Shown here: positions 35,788-47,740 of the stretch, one piece after another
Layout of the letters: the number at the start of each line of letters is the position of its first letter
Position numbering within the stretch: the first letter of the stretch is position 1
Assembly (NCBI GenBank): GCA_021029095.1
Contig: JAJOHG010000001.1
Location: 806,001-870,000 of the forward strand
Origin: Phellopilus nigrolimitatus
Lineage: Eukaryota; Basidiomycota; Agaricomycetes; Hymenochaetales; Hymenochaetaceae
Reading direction: 5' to 3'
Length of the DNA stretch: 64,000 bases
Translations under genes and position numbers: made by a program
Notes under the pieces: model-generated
Databases searched by the model: none
What the model was told of the DNA's origin: nothing
The model's input: the letters and a program-made list of their open reading frames with translations, nothing else

Positions 35788-37984
35788 ATGCCGAGACGAA
35801 AGCCTGCCTCTGCTAAACAGCATAAAGCAGAACTTCAGCTCAAACGTGCAATCAAACGAGGCGATCTCCCTCCTGAATCAAAACCTACACATATGGCGAG
35901 CAGGCGAGGTCAAAGAGGAAGACCGCCGCAAGACAGATCGTCATCAGAAGTGAACGCCAAGGTGCAGTCCTCTCGTCGTCTCCAATCTGCCTTTATCAAG
36001 CTGTCGCCGGAATTTCTGGAAGAGGCAAAACATAAAGCAGCCTGTCTTGAGCTTTCTCGACCGTTATCTTTTAAAAGTGCATTGTTTCCTCTGGTACCAG
36101 AATCTGAGACTAGCGCATCCAATAGTCATGCATCCGAACTCACTGTAATCAAACGTCCAAAGTGGAACTATGAGATGAACAAAAAACAGGTTGAAAGCAA
36201 CGAAGAGGGTGTGTTCAGGAGATGGCTAGAGGCAAACGACACTGCAATCCAAGCGTGGAAAGCTGGAAAGAAACAGTTACTTGATACACAAGAGTCCTCC
36301 GAAGAGGAGGAAGAATTACAAGATCCCTCCACAGAATCACAGCAAACGACAAACGACACGTCTTCCGATAAGATGCCGTATGCACCACCTCTTTTCGAAA
36401 GAAATCTCGAAGTGTGGCGGCAGTTGTGAGTATATTCCCCCTCTGTTTGTAACGGAGACTAACTCCTTGGCAGGTGGCGTGTAACAGAAATCTGCCAGAT
36501 TCTTTTGATCCTCCTAGATTCTCGGTGCCCTCTGCTCCATTATCCCCCATCTCTACATAAATATCTCTCTTCCTTCCGTACACCTCGCAAAATCATATTT
36601 GTGCTCACAAAAGTTGATATCAGTGGTCCGGGAAGATCCGCTCTATGGACCGAATACCTTCTTTCACGATATCCCGGGATGCGCGTCGTTAAAGTCGAAA
36701 GCTATCTAGAGAAGAAATCTGGAGAAGGGCAGGGTAAACGCAAGACTTTCGAACCACATCTTCCGACAGAATTGAGACGGGATCTGGTTGAGGCATTAAA
36801 GGCTGCTCACGCGGAGCTCTGTGTCCCACCTCCACAAATATCCTCTAACGCGGAAAGGCTGTCTTCCTGGAAGCCTGGTATTAAACACTCGGTCGATTGG
36901 AAAGCAGTTTTGACTGCAGGAGATAGCGACGTTCAGCACCAGCGGCACGTCAATATCAATGCTTCAGGCGAGGTCAGTGCCGAAGATGCTGAGGACGCCA
37001 TTGACAGCAATATCGAGGATTTCGTAACAATCGGTGTGATCGGTATGTCGTTTTATATGAACCTGTTTCGACAATAATTGAATGGCCTTCTACTAAGGGC
37101 AACCAAATGTCGGGAAAAGCTCTCTTCTCAACGCTTTATTCGGAACACATAAAGTCAAGGCTTCTCGTACGCCCGGCAAAGTGTGTGGATTCCCCAGAAG
37201 CTTATGAAGACGAATTAACATAGCCCTCAGACAAAGCATTTTCAAACCCTATTTTGGACAAGTCAAATCAGACTCGTTGATTGTCCTGGACTTGTTTTCC
37301 CTGACTATGTCGACATGGAAATGCAAGTACTTGCGGGTATCCTGCCTATTTCCCAGATAGCTGCCATTCCTTCCTGCATCTACCATGCGCTTCAATACCT
37401 CCCACTCGAGAAGATTCTCAAGTTGCAGCATCCTGCTAAGAAGGATACCATAGCCGAGGATAAACGGACATGGCGAAAAGGGATGCGACCAACTGGCGAA
37501 GGGATGCAGCTCAGAGCTGAGGCTGAGCTGACATGGACCGCAATGGACGTGCTTACTGCCTTTGCGGAAATGAAGGGCTTGATTACAGCGAAGGCTGGCC
37601 GGCCAGACATTAATCGAGCTGGTAATACGAGTAAGGGAGAGAATTATTTTTCACAGAATAGTATTGATTTTTGTTGAAGTCCTACGAGCAGTCGCAGAAG
37701 GCAAGATAAAATGGGCATTTTATCCTCCAGACACCGATGTTTCCAAGTTATCCCAGAACAATGGCCTTGGTATATGGATTGAAGAAGAAGGCGAGGATTA
37801 TGAGGTCAACTCCATCGACAGCGATCGTGAGGTCTCAGATAACGACGAGTCCACATCAGATTTGGAAGGACACAGTAGTACGGGCGGAGATGAAAGCCAC
37901 GGTGACGACGAAATCCTTCATATTTCTGCTGGAGTGGGTATGTTTGGGGCTTTAACTTTGGACGACAAGTCTGCAAGTGACTAG
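35788..37984 (+). CDS. GNL1: GNL1-type circularly permuted GTPase
   Basis: MMR1/HSR1 family GTPase; relatives act in ribosome biogenesis. It starts MPRRKPASAKQHKAELQLKR. The linker RPKWNYEMNKKQVESNEEGVFRRWL is specific to GNL1. GTPase motifs appear in permuted order: LTKVD (G4), then after introns IGQPNVGKSSLLNALFG (G1, P-loop), SRTPGKTKHFQT (G2), LVDCPGLVFP (G3). DSRCPLLHYPPSLHKYL matches the family block ahead of G4. The C-terminus is very acidic (DREVSDNDESTSDLEG). Five or six exons join without a break, including GVIG to QPNVGKSS across 37043-37100. Its start is 603 bp from the oppositely oriented flavoprotein. Confidence 0.9.
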
Positions 37985-38260
37985 ACTGCACGCTTGTCAG
38001 CACGACTTCGGTGAGTGGTGGACCTTCGTGACCGATTGGGATACATTGATATTTGTGCGATTAAAGGTTAGACATACAATGGTAATTGTATTACTCCTTA
38101 TGATTTGTCTCAACTTCTATCGGTCTTCAATGTAACACGTGGCCAGTGTGAATACGAATGATAGCAATGATGTTCAGCATAACCCTTCGCCCAAAATCCG
38201 AAGCCCGTTGCCCTAACACTGCCTGTCTTAAAGCTATTAAAGGAATACGGCAGGTACCAA

Positions 38261-39828
38261 ATGCTTCGTTCCCTCTGTTTAGAGTCCGATAACTCACCGA
38301 TGTCTACACTCGAATACACTATTAAACTCGCCGCAGCTGACGACCTTGGCTCCTCGTATGACAACGGTATCGTGCAATGGCCTCGTCCGTACCGGTCTTA
38401 CACGAGTCACTCCGCATTCAATGCAGAGCTCGCTCGCATTGCTGACGCTGCCATGGTGACATCTCGCGATGGGAAGTTGATAGCGCATAATGCGAGTTTC
38501 CAGCCATTCTCGAAGCCGGAGGCAAATGCTAGCGAAGACCGACAAGTTGTCCAGTTCTGGGAGCTCCAGTCTGGCATTTGGACGTTCGCCATCGTCCTTG
38601 ACGGTCAGACATGGAACAAACCCGTTCTTCTGGCATATGCTGAAGATTTGTAGGTCATGCGGGGCCTGAAATGGCTGACTATGCTCAGAAAAAGCTGCCT
38701 TCTCTCATTCGTAAGGCGTTAGAGGCTGCATTGTTGGGTGGTAACCTACCACCTGGGACGATTTCAGATATTCTCAAGCAAGTGATTGAAACATTCGACA
38801 AATCATTAAAGGATGAACTCCTAGCAGTTTTACCCGGTGACTTTGAGAAGCTCGACGATAAGGAGCTCAAGAACATTGTTAATGACCAAGAAAGTGGCGG
38901 CAGAGTGTACGAGAGAGTCCTTCGCTGTATGCGGGGAAGCACCGCGCTCGTAACTTTGATCGATCCCGGAAAAGAAAATATATGGGTCGTAAACCTCGGT
39001 GATTGCCAAGCCAGTAAGCAATCGTATAATATATCCGAAGAGAACCCTCTAAATCATGCCCTTTTTCGATGTTAAGCACTGGCAGAAGCAGACGTAGATA
39101 AACCAGAGGATTTTAAAGCAATCTTGTTATCCTCGCCGCACAATGGACATGTCGAGAGCGAGGTACGGCGTGTTCAGTCCGAGCATCCGAACGAACCCGA
39201 AGCAATACTTCGCTATAGGGTTCTCGGAGCGTTAGCTGTTACACGAGGTAAGAGTTCGTACATTGACTTTTCCCTCCCTCCTCGATACTCTTGTTATATT
39301 GGAAGGTGACGCGGACGATAAGTCAAAAGTTGTCTAATATTGATTTATCACATTTCAGCTCTGGGTGACTTCGCGTTCAAGCTTCCTCCCATTTATACAT
39401 ACAAAATCTTCCTGAACGCGTCACCGGGATTCCGCGTGCGCGAACGGGTGGAAGAATACATGCCCCGTAGCCTGACGCCGCCATACGTCTCAGCAACGCC
39501 TGAAGTTGTGCACCGTGCGCTTCGGCCTAAGGCTGGGCGCGAAAGTCGAAAGCGCAAATACGCGCTTGTGCTTTGCTCTGATGGACTCACCGATCTATAT
39601 GATGCGCGGGGATGGACGCAAGAGGGGGCGGCGCGGCAGATCGCCAGGGTCTGCATGAAGGGAAGGATCCACGATGCGGCTGAGTGGGATGGTTTTGGAG
39701 GAAATATGGCGCTTTGCATTTCTAAGGACGCTCTGGGAGATGACCTTGAGACTCAATCTTTGAAGCTTACCGTAGATTTGGACTTTCAACACCTGGACGA
39801 CACGACAGTCATCGTTCTTTTGTGGTAG
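38261..39828 (+). CDS. PP2C-family protein phosphatase
   Basis: Mg/Mn-dependent Ser/Thr phosphatase. Motifs in order: FAIVLDGHAG (metal-binding Asp and Gly; usual form DGHGG), RGSTALV, WVVNLGDCQA (usual form GDSRA), an SPHNGH and QSEHPNEPEAIL region like pyruvate dehydrogenase phosphatases, AVTRALGDFAFK, ALVLCSDGLTDL, and HLDDTTVIVLLW at the end (usual form DNxTV). The metal-binding Asp residues are all present. Exons join at DG/HAGPEM, QA/ALAEAD and TR/ALGD. The long N-terminal part (about 100 residues) before DGH has no known domain. It may be a mitochondrial Pdp-type enzyme, but no clear presequence is seen. Confidence 0.85.
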
Positions 39829-40036
39829 TTTAATCAAAGCGTTGTGTACATATCTCAAGCATGTAACATAGAACGGCGTTTCGGACCGTCCCTGTGGCCC
39901 ACAAGTTTAAATCGTCCTAAGGCCGCACAGACAAGCCACCTTACAAACAGCGCGAGATATGCAAGTACATGTCTTGGCATCAGGACAATCTGAAATTGTG
40001 ACCGTTTTCATTTATCCATGGACCAGTAGATAAATA

Positions 40037-41431
40037 CTAGAAGAATTTATCTAGCAGCTTTCTCGACGCCTCTACACCCAGCTGGAAATAACGTAAGAAG
40101 AGACAAGACAAGGGATATAGTTATGAACTTACGAATGTTGCTGCGTTAGCGGGGAAAGCCTATAATTGGGGTTCAAAAGGCAAATTTAGCGAATTCCTTA
40201 TGTCAAAACTTCAACAGTAGTAACTGACTCTAGCCATGGCAGGCCCGAAACCTTTCCATAAAGCAGCCACTCCATCTGCGGCAATGGTCTTCCGTGCGCA
40301 GTCCAGGATACCAGAGTACGTTCCAGCAGGAGCACTCTGAAGTCGCGATTTGAGAACCTAAGATTCCATATGTTAACATGGAGAGTTCACGCTCTAAATA
40401 AATGCAGCTTACATCTGGGGGGATGGCAATACTCCACATGGTGACACCAGCCATTCCACCGGCAAAGATGACTGCGCCGAGATTGAGGTCAGACGGTGAA
40501 GAACCCGCAGGAGTGACCGCCTTTTTTGTCACTTCGTAGCCGACGAAGTACCTGTAATGCCATCACGAATCAACTGACATTCAGGCTTAAAGTTTTCTTT
40601 CAGACGCACGCAGCACTCCCAGGACCGTCGCGAAGGAGTGTCGCGCCTGTCCCACGGAATATGCTCCGTATGCCGCCCTCCTTGTACAGCCCGCGCACCA
40701 CGTCGAGAACGCCCTTATATTTCGCTTCGCCGCTGCCCTGGCCCTGTATCTGCAGAAGCACCTTGGCACGCTCGACGGGCGCGGCCACGAAGGTCTGCGG
40801 GATCGCCGAGATGAAGCCCGCGGCGGCGTACTCGGCTGTGGTGAATTCGGCCCTTGGTCGGTTGGGCGTGAACGCGCGGACGAGCTGCTGGCCGAGATCG
40901 TAGCCCTAAAGTAGAATAGGCACTCGGAGCGCTTGATTGAAAGCCTGCGGACATACCCAGAATGAAACAGCAAAAATTGGTGTGACACCTAACAGCGGGG
41001 GTACCATACCACGGTACAATCTGCCATACATTCATCAGCTCTAGATTCACGCATCCCATCTGATATCATGCTCACCCAACAACGCCGTCCCTCGCAAGCG
41101 TTTTTTTCACGGCATCGAGCGCACCATTGTACGCACCCGGTTGAGCTGTCTGGAGACGCGTCTTTATGAGGTCGAAGGGGTGCCCGACGAGTACAGCGCA
41201 CGAGCCGCCAAAGCCACCCGAGATGAACCTAGAAAAAAACAGAGCTTGAAAGAATGGAAACGCTTAAAATTGAAGACATGCATACGCCTTAAAAGACGAT
41301 GCTGTAGACGAGGACACCAGCTTCTGGTCCTGCATGACGTCTTCGACAGCGTCTGACGAGCTCTATATCACATCGCACCATTCCCGTTAGCAGAATGTGC
41401 AAGGTTGGATGCCAGGTTTAAAGCATACCAT
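40037..41431 (-). CDS. CRC1: mitochondrial carnitine/acylcarnitine carrier
   Basis: Inner-membrane carrier that moves acyl- and acetylcarnitine into the matrix. Three mitochondrial-carrier repeats are visible: FISGGFGGSCAVLVGHPFDLIKTRLQ, AAPVERAKVLLQIQGQ preceded by AGFISAIPQTFV, and VIFAGGMAGVTMWSIAIPPD followed by VLKSRLQ. RSIFRGTGATLLRDGPGSAAYF and the PVERAKVLLQIQ form are signatures of the CACT/SLC25A20 group. The end is GVEASRKLLDKFF. The first coding exon seems to be the ATG alone (41429-41431), spliced over about 66 nt (branch CTAAC) to AGCTCGTCAG; a second in-frame ATG is at 41335. At least six introns. Confidence 0.9.
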
Positions 41432-42926
41432 AGTAATGACGAAATAACCGTGGATGTCGAGCGGAAGGCTTGTGGGGAAGTGGATGGGGCGGCGGCGGAG
41501 CGCCGAAAGCCCGTGATTTCATGATCGCTGGGCGTTCGGTAGCGAACTTAGCTCGTGTTTAACTAGCAATCCTTGCAGCGAATGTCGGTTCAAGGGTGAC
41601 CGTCTGGCCTGGCGGCTTTGTAAGAATGACTACCAGTAAAATCCATCGAGGGGAATCGAGCCGGAACACGGCGAAGATCAGCTCGACGCGGAGAAAAATG
41701 ACGATAGTTAAAACTGCACGGTGAGAAAGTAGTATACATGGATTTTCTCTAAAAGTAGATGTAAAAGAGGAACATCGAGCTGTGTCTATGCGAAAAAAAA
41801 AATGCCGCGTTGAGCGCAATTACCTTGCACGGGTCTGAACCAATCATTGTATGGAAGCGATGGAGGGGCGCTTGCTCTTAAGAAACCTGACTCGAACTGG
41901 TTCATCCCAAGCGCCTGCCTGAGCGCCCGACGGTGATATCAGGCTGCGGAATGCTTAAACGAAGCTGTTCAGCGCCAGCTCGCAAGGCAGAGAAGGCAGA
42001 GAAGGCCGTTGCATAGCACGTTCTTTGTCAGGATCCTAGAATAGTGGAATGCGCTCAGATCTGTGATGAGAGTTTGTTGAGCAGTAATAGCTGTTCGTAC
42101 CGGACACGGAAGACGAGTTGTTCAATGCAATTGACGTAGAATAGCGGCGCCCCTATTCAGTGCGTTCCATATTAAAACACGAAAATAGAATGCTCCCTCA
42201 AATCGACTTCCCTCCTTATGTCGATGCAAGATAGCGAAGCGCTGGTTTCGCCGATGTATTAGGCGCTCGCACACCGCAAATGCAAAGTACATGTAGTCCT
42301 ATACCAGTCGAGGTATTAGTGCTGCGATGCATCCAGCGAGCCCGTCGGATCACATCCGGTATTTGAACGTGTGTCGCTTGAGAAAAGAAGAAAGCAAAGC
42401 AATCGACGCTATAGTCAGAAGAGATCCCTTGTCTTGAACAGAGCGTCGACTGAGGGAATACAGCCCTTCCCGAACCATTATTCTATGGCAGAGCGGCAGC
42501 GAACCCGATCTTCTGCGGATCGCGACAAGAATGAAGAACAGCACGCCAGAGCTGCGTATTCGTGGCTGAGACCGGTAGTCAAAAGGACGTCTTCGGAGAG
42601 AAAGGTTGAGCCGTTGCGCATGACGCTGCGTAGTGATGCTTCAGTTTCGCCGAGAGGGGTTGTGGTTGTGGTTAGTCACCTAGTTGTAGTACTTGGGTGA
42701 GGACGATCAGCCAAAGGTGCTAATAGTGAGTGAGGCATACGATTAGATTAGATAACCACACGCGGACTACGAGAAGTTTTTTGGTACTGTACTGGTAACG
42801 TCCCAGCCTTGCTCCGCCTTCATCAACGTCTTCTTAGCCTTGCTTCGCCTCATGACTCACTATATAATATACCTCCCTTTTACCTAAGGCTTTCATCGCT
42901 CAGACAATCCCCCCATCCTGCTCTGC
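41432..42926. promoter_or_regulatory. 1.5-kb divergent intergenic region, carrier / N-acetylglutamate synthase
   Basis: No motif-bearing frame on either strand (one rightward frame of 109 codons at 42371 is featureless). A TATA box (TATATAATAT) at 42861-42870 lies 66 bp before the ATG at 42927. Confidence 0.45.
42861..42870 (+). promoter_or_regulatory. TATA box, ARG2
   Basis: TATATAATAT, 66 bp upstream of the start codon at 42927. Confidence 0.5.
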
Positions 42927-44932
42927 ATGTTTGGCCCTGCACGCTTCTGTCTACCCGCCACCTCCGGCGCAGCTAAACAGCGCGTCCCGCATGTCCTCAC
43001 CTCGTCCTTCGCAGTGAGTCCTCTGTTTTCGTTCTCGCTCGTAGCCATGTTTTAACCATTCCCTCTTTACCATAGACCGTTCGCAACACCCGTCCACCAT
43101 CGTTACCTGAACCTGATGAGCCAGCGGACATCTCAAGCAATGTACGCCATTATACTTACCTTTGTTCGCGCATGCTCTGATACTCCTCTGTCAGGATTTT
43201 ATCCTCTCTATCCTGAGGGCGAACCCTTCTTTGCGGGACACGAAATCATATTTGCAGTCCTTCGGTCCTCGTGTCAGGCCTCCCCAACAGTCCGAAGCGC
43301 AGCTACCAGATCTCGTCCTCCCATCACTCCATACGTCTACTAATGCCCTCACAAGCACTCAAGAACCCGAAATTGTCCATCCTTTGGCGACATCTATCCT
43401 AAATCCTGTGTTTAGGCGGACAGCGCTAGTTAAAATCCAGGGACCATTCACCGAACGTCAGCTCGAGAGCGTCGCTCGCGGCATGGTCTATCTCGAAAAA
43501 CTTGGCCTTACCAGCGTTATCGTTGTCGAGCTCGATAACTGGGTCAAGGGAGAGCCTGGTGAAAAGGCAAACGCCATCGAGGAAACGATGCGTGTTGTCA
43601 CTGCTCTTGAACGGCAAGGAGCTCGCGCTCGCCCAGTTCTGCAGAGCGTCGTCAGACTAGGCCCCAAACCAGGCGACTATGACGACGATCAAAAAAACAA
43701 CAATAATATTTCCATTCCAGAGGCTCACACATTGCCTCATGATCTCAGTTCTATTCGTTCAGCGCTTCGTGCAGGAGAGATCCCAGTTCTTCCGCCGATT
43801 GCCTTGGATTCGTTTTGCCGCTCAGTCCGAATACGCTCCAACGACGTTTTAGGCGCTCTTGCTAGAGGGATGGTTGAAGCCGCTCATACCTCAAATGCGG
43901 AAGCTAGTCAGTAGCGCTCGTGGTGGAAACCAAGACGCACCCGATGACATCGATTTGACACCGATGCGTCTCATGATCATCAACAAAGAAGGCGGGGTTC
44001 CTTCTTACGCTCGCAATGGGTTTCCTCACCTCCTTGTAAACCTCACTGCGGAATATAGTCACATAAATGGGACCTTCCATTCATCTGGTATTCAACGAAT
44101 CCCACTGCGCTAGAAAATCTCGCTCTTGCGCACACATGTCTTTCCTATATGCCGCCTTCGTCCTCGGCGATCATGGTGTCGCATCGTTCTCCCAAATCGT
44201 TGATCGGCAATCTCATTACGAATAAGCCCGAACTCAGTTCAAGCCTTCCTCACGCGCTCCTGCAAGGAAATGGGAAGCTCACACCTCACACGCCGACAAT
44301 CCTCCGTCGTGGCCTGCCCGTGCGCGTCGTTAACCGCGCCGCTGACCTTGATCGCGAGAAACTCACAACTTTATTGGAAGGCTCGTTCAGGCGCACACTC
44401 GATGCAGACGCGTACTTTCGCCGGCTCGATGAGCGTCTTGACTTTGCAATAATTGCAGGCGATTACGCGGGCGCGGCCATTGTCACGAACGAGCCGCCTT
44501 GCGTGAGTTCCGCGTCCGGGCCTGCCTCGGAGCCCATCGCGTATCTCGACAAGTTCGCCGTACGTCCAGAGAACCAGGGCGACGGGACGGTCGACTTTTT
44601 ATGGGTCGCACTGCACGACGAGTCGTACGGTCTAGGGTTGTCATTTGCCGCGAACCCGAACGGAGGCAAGGAAGGTCGTGGCGAAGGGCGGGATTTGGTC
44701 TGGCGCTCGCGCGCCTGACAACCCTGTTAACAAATGGTACTTCGAGCGAAGCACGGGTCACCTGCGCATTGGAAAATGGGTGATGTTCTGGTGCGATGCG
44801 GAGAAACGACTGAAAATCGAAGAGGGCAGGAGAGGGTATGCTGGGCTAAGCAAAGTGGAAGAATGGGAACAAGGCCGATTGGCGGTTTGGGCTAACTCGA
44901 TTGCAGATATTCCATCAAGCTGGTCTGCTTAG
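42927..44932 (+). CDS. ARG2: N-acetylglutamate synthase, mitochondrial, with three frame breaks
   Basis: First step of arginine synthesis in mitochondria. Exon 1 ([19 protein letters not shown]) is a mitochondrial presequence. After two introns comes [20 protein letters not shown], the family signature, then an amino-acid-kinase-like domain ([20 protein letters not shown]) and a C-terminal acetyltransferase domain ([28 protein letters not shown] then [15 protein letters not shown]). Three changes of frame occur inside conserved sequence: one base too many near 43905-43914 (after MVEAAHTS...), one too few near 44080-44086 (before [12 protein letters not shown]), and one too many at 44713-44718 (WRSRA/DNPVNKW). 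None can be spliced out. Either the sequence has indels or this copy is inactive. Confidence 0.85.
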
Positions 44933-45208
44933 CTCAAAATGCCTCATATACCAATTTATTGTTCTGCTAATCGCCGTTGGATTTCACTTTTTGGCTCAAG
45001 GCAATTCGCAAGGAGAAAAACAATGTTGTATTTTATTACTAGTGCCGTGCGGAATGAAAGCATTTGTCGATGAGACAAGATCGTCAGAGTCATTACAGGT
45101 GTCGCAAGAAGTTATTTTAAAACGGTACATTGGTGTAAATTCCGGATCCATCGCAGAAGAAAAGTAAGAATAGAATAATGAGGATTTTTGGTGCAGACAC
45201 CTAAACTG

Positions 45209-46667
45209 TTAGTTTTTGGCTTTGGCACGAGCCGCTCTCCTCTTTGGAACAGAGATGGCGGTGGCGGCGCTGCTCGGCGGCGTGTTTTCTATGTTTGACA
45301 ATGAGCTCGTCCTGAGCTTCTTCGCTTCGCAGGTGCTGTCCCCGCACTTCCAAGGCACGTAAGGCTTTTTATCCTTTAACACAGATTTCACAAGCGCTTC
45401 CACGCCTTCGTCGACCCGTTCGCGGAAGCTACTAGCCGTCCACGAGTCAAGATTGCGTACAAGGAGAAAGACGGACAAGATGTCCGCAGGCTTGTCTAGG
45501 TTCCACTCGAAGAACTCCGAGGAAACCGGCTTTCCAGTGGTCTCTGCTCCTGGATATGCTGCGGAGAACACAGACTACAGATAAAAGATGAGGGCGGGCG
45601 TCAGCTATGTTTAAGCGCTCGACGGGCGCCCGAAAGAAACGCGCACCAGATTGCCGTCCTCCTCGGAACACCAGTCTGTGTGCGCCTTTACTTTTCCATC
45701 AGCGAAAACGAGGCCAAACACAGGCGCCTTGATGTGGAGTGAATTAAGATGCCGCAAGGAGGCCGTGCAAGCCATCCTATTCTGTCGGTAGGCATGCTCG
45801 AGCGACAAACAGCTTGGCTTCTTGTCTTCCCAGAAGCTGCTCGCGAACTCAAAGCACGGTGTCTGCTGCGGCTGTGCACAAGGTGTCGCTTGGTATCGGA
45901 AGGCATACTCAGGTTGGCCCTTACATGCTTTAGCGGTACTTGCATGTGCTTTAATGCGACAATACGCTGAATTCATGGCACTGGAAAGATGCCGTACTGC
46001 GGTAGCGCGGACGAAGATCGCTCCATCTGGGACTAAAGTCCGGGTTTTGAGAACGCGCAAGGAGGAAAGTGTAGGCTTTAGACGAGGAAGATGCTGAGGT
46101 AGGTGCACACTGCATTGAGTACTATTATTTGACAATTAGCAAACGATTGAGTTTGACATTCTCAATGCACTCACCGATATGCACTTTCTCGCACCGCAGG
46201 GCTGCGTATGACATTGTACACGTTAGCAGCGTAGTCTGCTTCGGACCATTTCTCATTTGTCTTCCTCATCTGTTCAAGCTGGCTCCAGGCCAGAAACACG
46301 GTTCCAAGCTCAGGCAAGATATTATCGCATAAGCTGTCATCAGCAACCGTGTCCGAGAACAGGCTTGGAGTTTCGCAGTAGGCTTTCCGCAGGAAACGTA
46401 AGAGCGCAGGTGCCAGTTTTCTGAGGCGCTTGGAGAACCGCGACGTCTACGTGTCATGAAACGAAAGAAAAGACAAGACAAAGACTGGAGTCGGAGCGAG
46501 ACGTAAAGCTGTGACAAATAGCTTACCTTGTCTACAAGACAAAGAGGCAGTTTGCCTTCGAAATCAAACACAAAGGAGACATCGTTCTTGAAGTCGCCGG
46601 GGATGTCAGTAGAACGCGACTTGCTGGCAGCCTTGAAGCGAGGACCAAGTCTCGAAGTGTTTGACAT
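45209..46667 (-). CDS. fungal PD-(D/E)XK nuclease-like protein, function unknown
   Basis: Three or more exons. Exon 1 starts MSNTSRLGPRFKAASKS; the next contains NEKWSEADYAANVYNVIRSPAVR, a block I associate with a fungal PD-(D/E)XK-like family. The candidate catalytic residues are D in TLVPDGAIFV and E-x-K in SSFWEDKKPS, with supporting blocks FRYQATPC, AYRQNRMA and APVFGLVFADGKVKAHTDW. The last exon (FFEWNLDKPADILSVFLLVRNL) ends in a basic tail (PKRRAARAKAKN). No DNA-binding or mobile-element partner is next to it, so nuclease activity is not shown. It converges with ARG2. Confidence 0.55.
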
Positions 46668-47700
46668 TACGCGCGATCCTAGGTAGTTAAAAGTCAGGAC
46701 AAATGATTGGTACTTATCTTGAATTTATGACGCGTACTCTGAGGCTGAAATGGAACGCGTCGTGGTCGCCCTTTGACCGTTTGGCATGATGACTGTGGCA
46801 ATAAAAGGGATGTGTCGCTATGAAAATATGTGAGGATTGGTATGTCGCTAGAGAGAGGTAGAGAGTGGTCGTAGTTGACTGGTATATCCAAGAAAAGATG
46901 TGGGCGCTGACTCTGCCTGTGAGTGAAAGGACACAGTGGTGTAAAAAGCAAGAGCAGCAAAGAACGCGTTCCGTCGATCCTCCCGTTTTCAACCCGTCGA
47001 TTTAAGCTTTGGACCCTGAATCGACCCTGAGTCTCATGTGTCAGCGTAACGTCAATTTTTGCGTCCGCGTTCTTGCCAGCCACACATACTCTGTTCTTTC
47101 CACGTCCCTTTGCCTAGCGTTTATTTACTGCCAATCCCTGCATAGTGTATAGTAATGCTCTGGGGTCTCTAAAAAATTTACCCGATTGTCCGACAATCTC
47201 CGCTGAATATTGCATGAAGCGATTCGGAGTACCATGCATACAACCCGAACGAAGGTGTCCTCGACGACTGTCCTGATGAAGATGTCTTGTACTTAGTCTT
47301 TGATACGATATTTCTTGCGTTTATCCATGTGTAAGTGTTATACGACTGGTTTTCTTGCCAAATTGAATATGGTGGCGGTAGAAGCCAAGATGAGAAACTT
47401 CATGGAAAGCGCGTTGAAAAGAGATTCGCTGGTTTTCTTAGGCGAAGACGGAATTTAATTTTGGAGTGTGGTCTCCGCCTTATCATGAGTTTCTCGAAGG
47501 TCATAAGCGTCTACAAAGTCGCAAGAAACTTGAAGGCGCGACCCCAAAGCCGTGGCAGAAGAGATGGCCTCGGCGGGCGGGAGAGTGCTGAGTTCATTCG
47601 TAATTAATGACGCCAGACACGTAGGCTGTGGGACGCATGTGCGCAACCCAATTTATATTTTGCCATGATCGAGCAGTACGCTGCACATCGGATAACCAAG

Positions 47701-47740
<40 letters not shown>

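Noticed and set aside
44140..44718. Second acetyltransferase gene starting at ATG 44149
   Set aside because: The frame is the continuation of N-acetylglutamate synthase after a frame break, not a separate gene.
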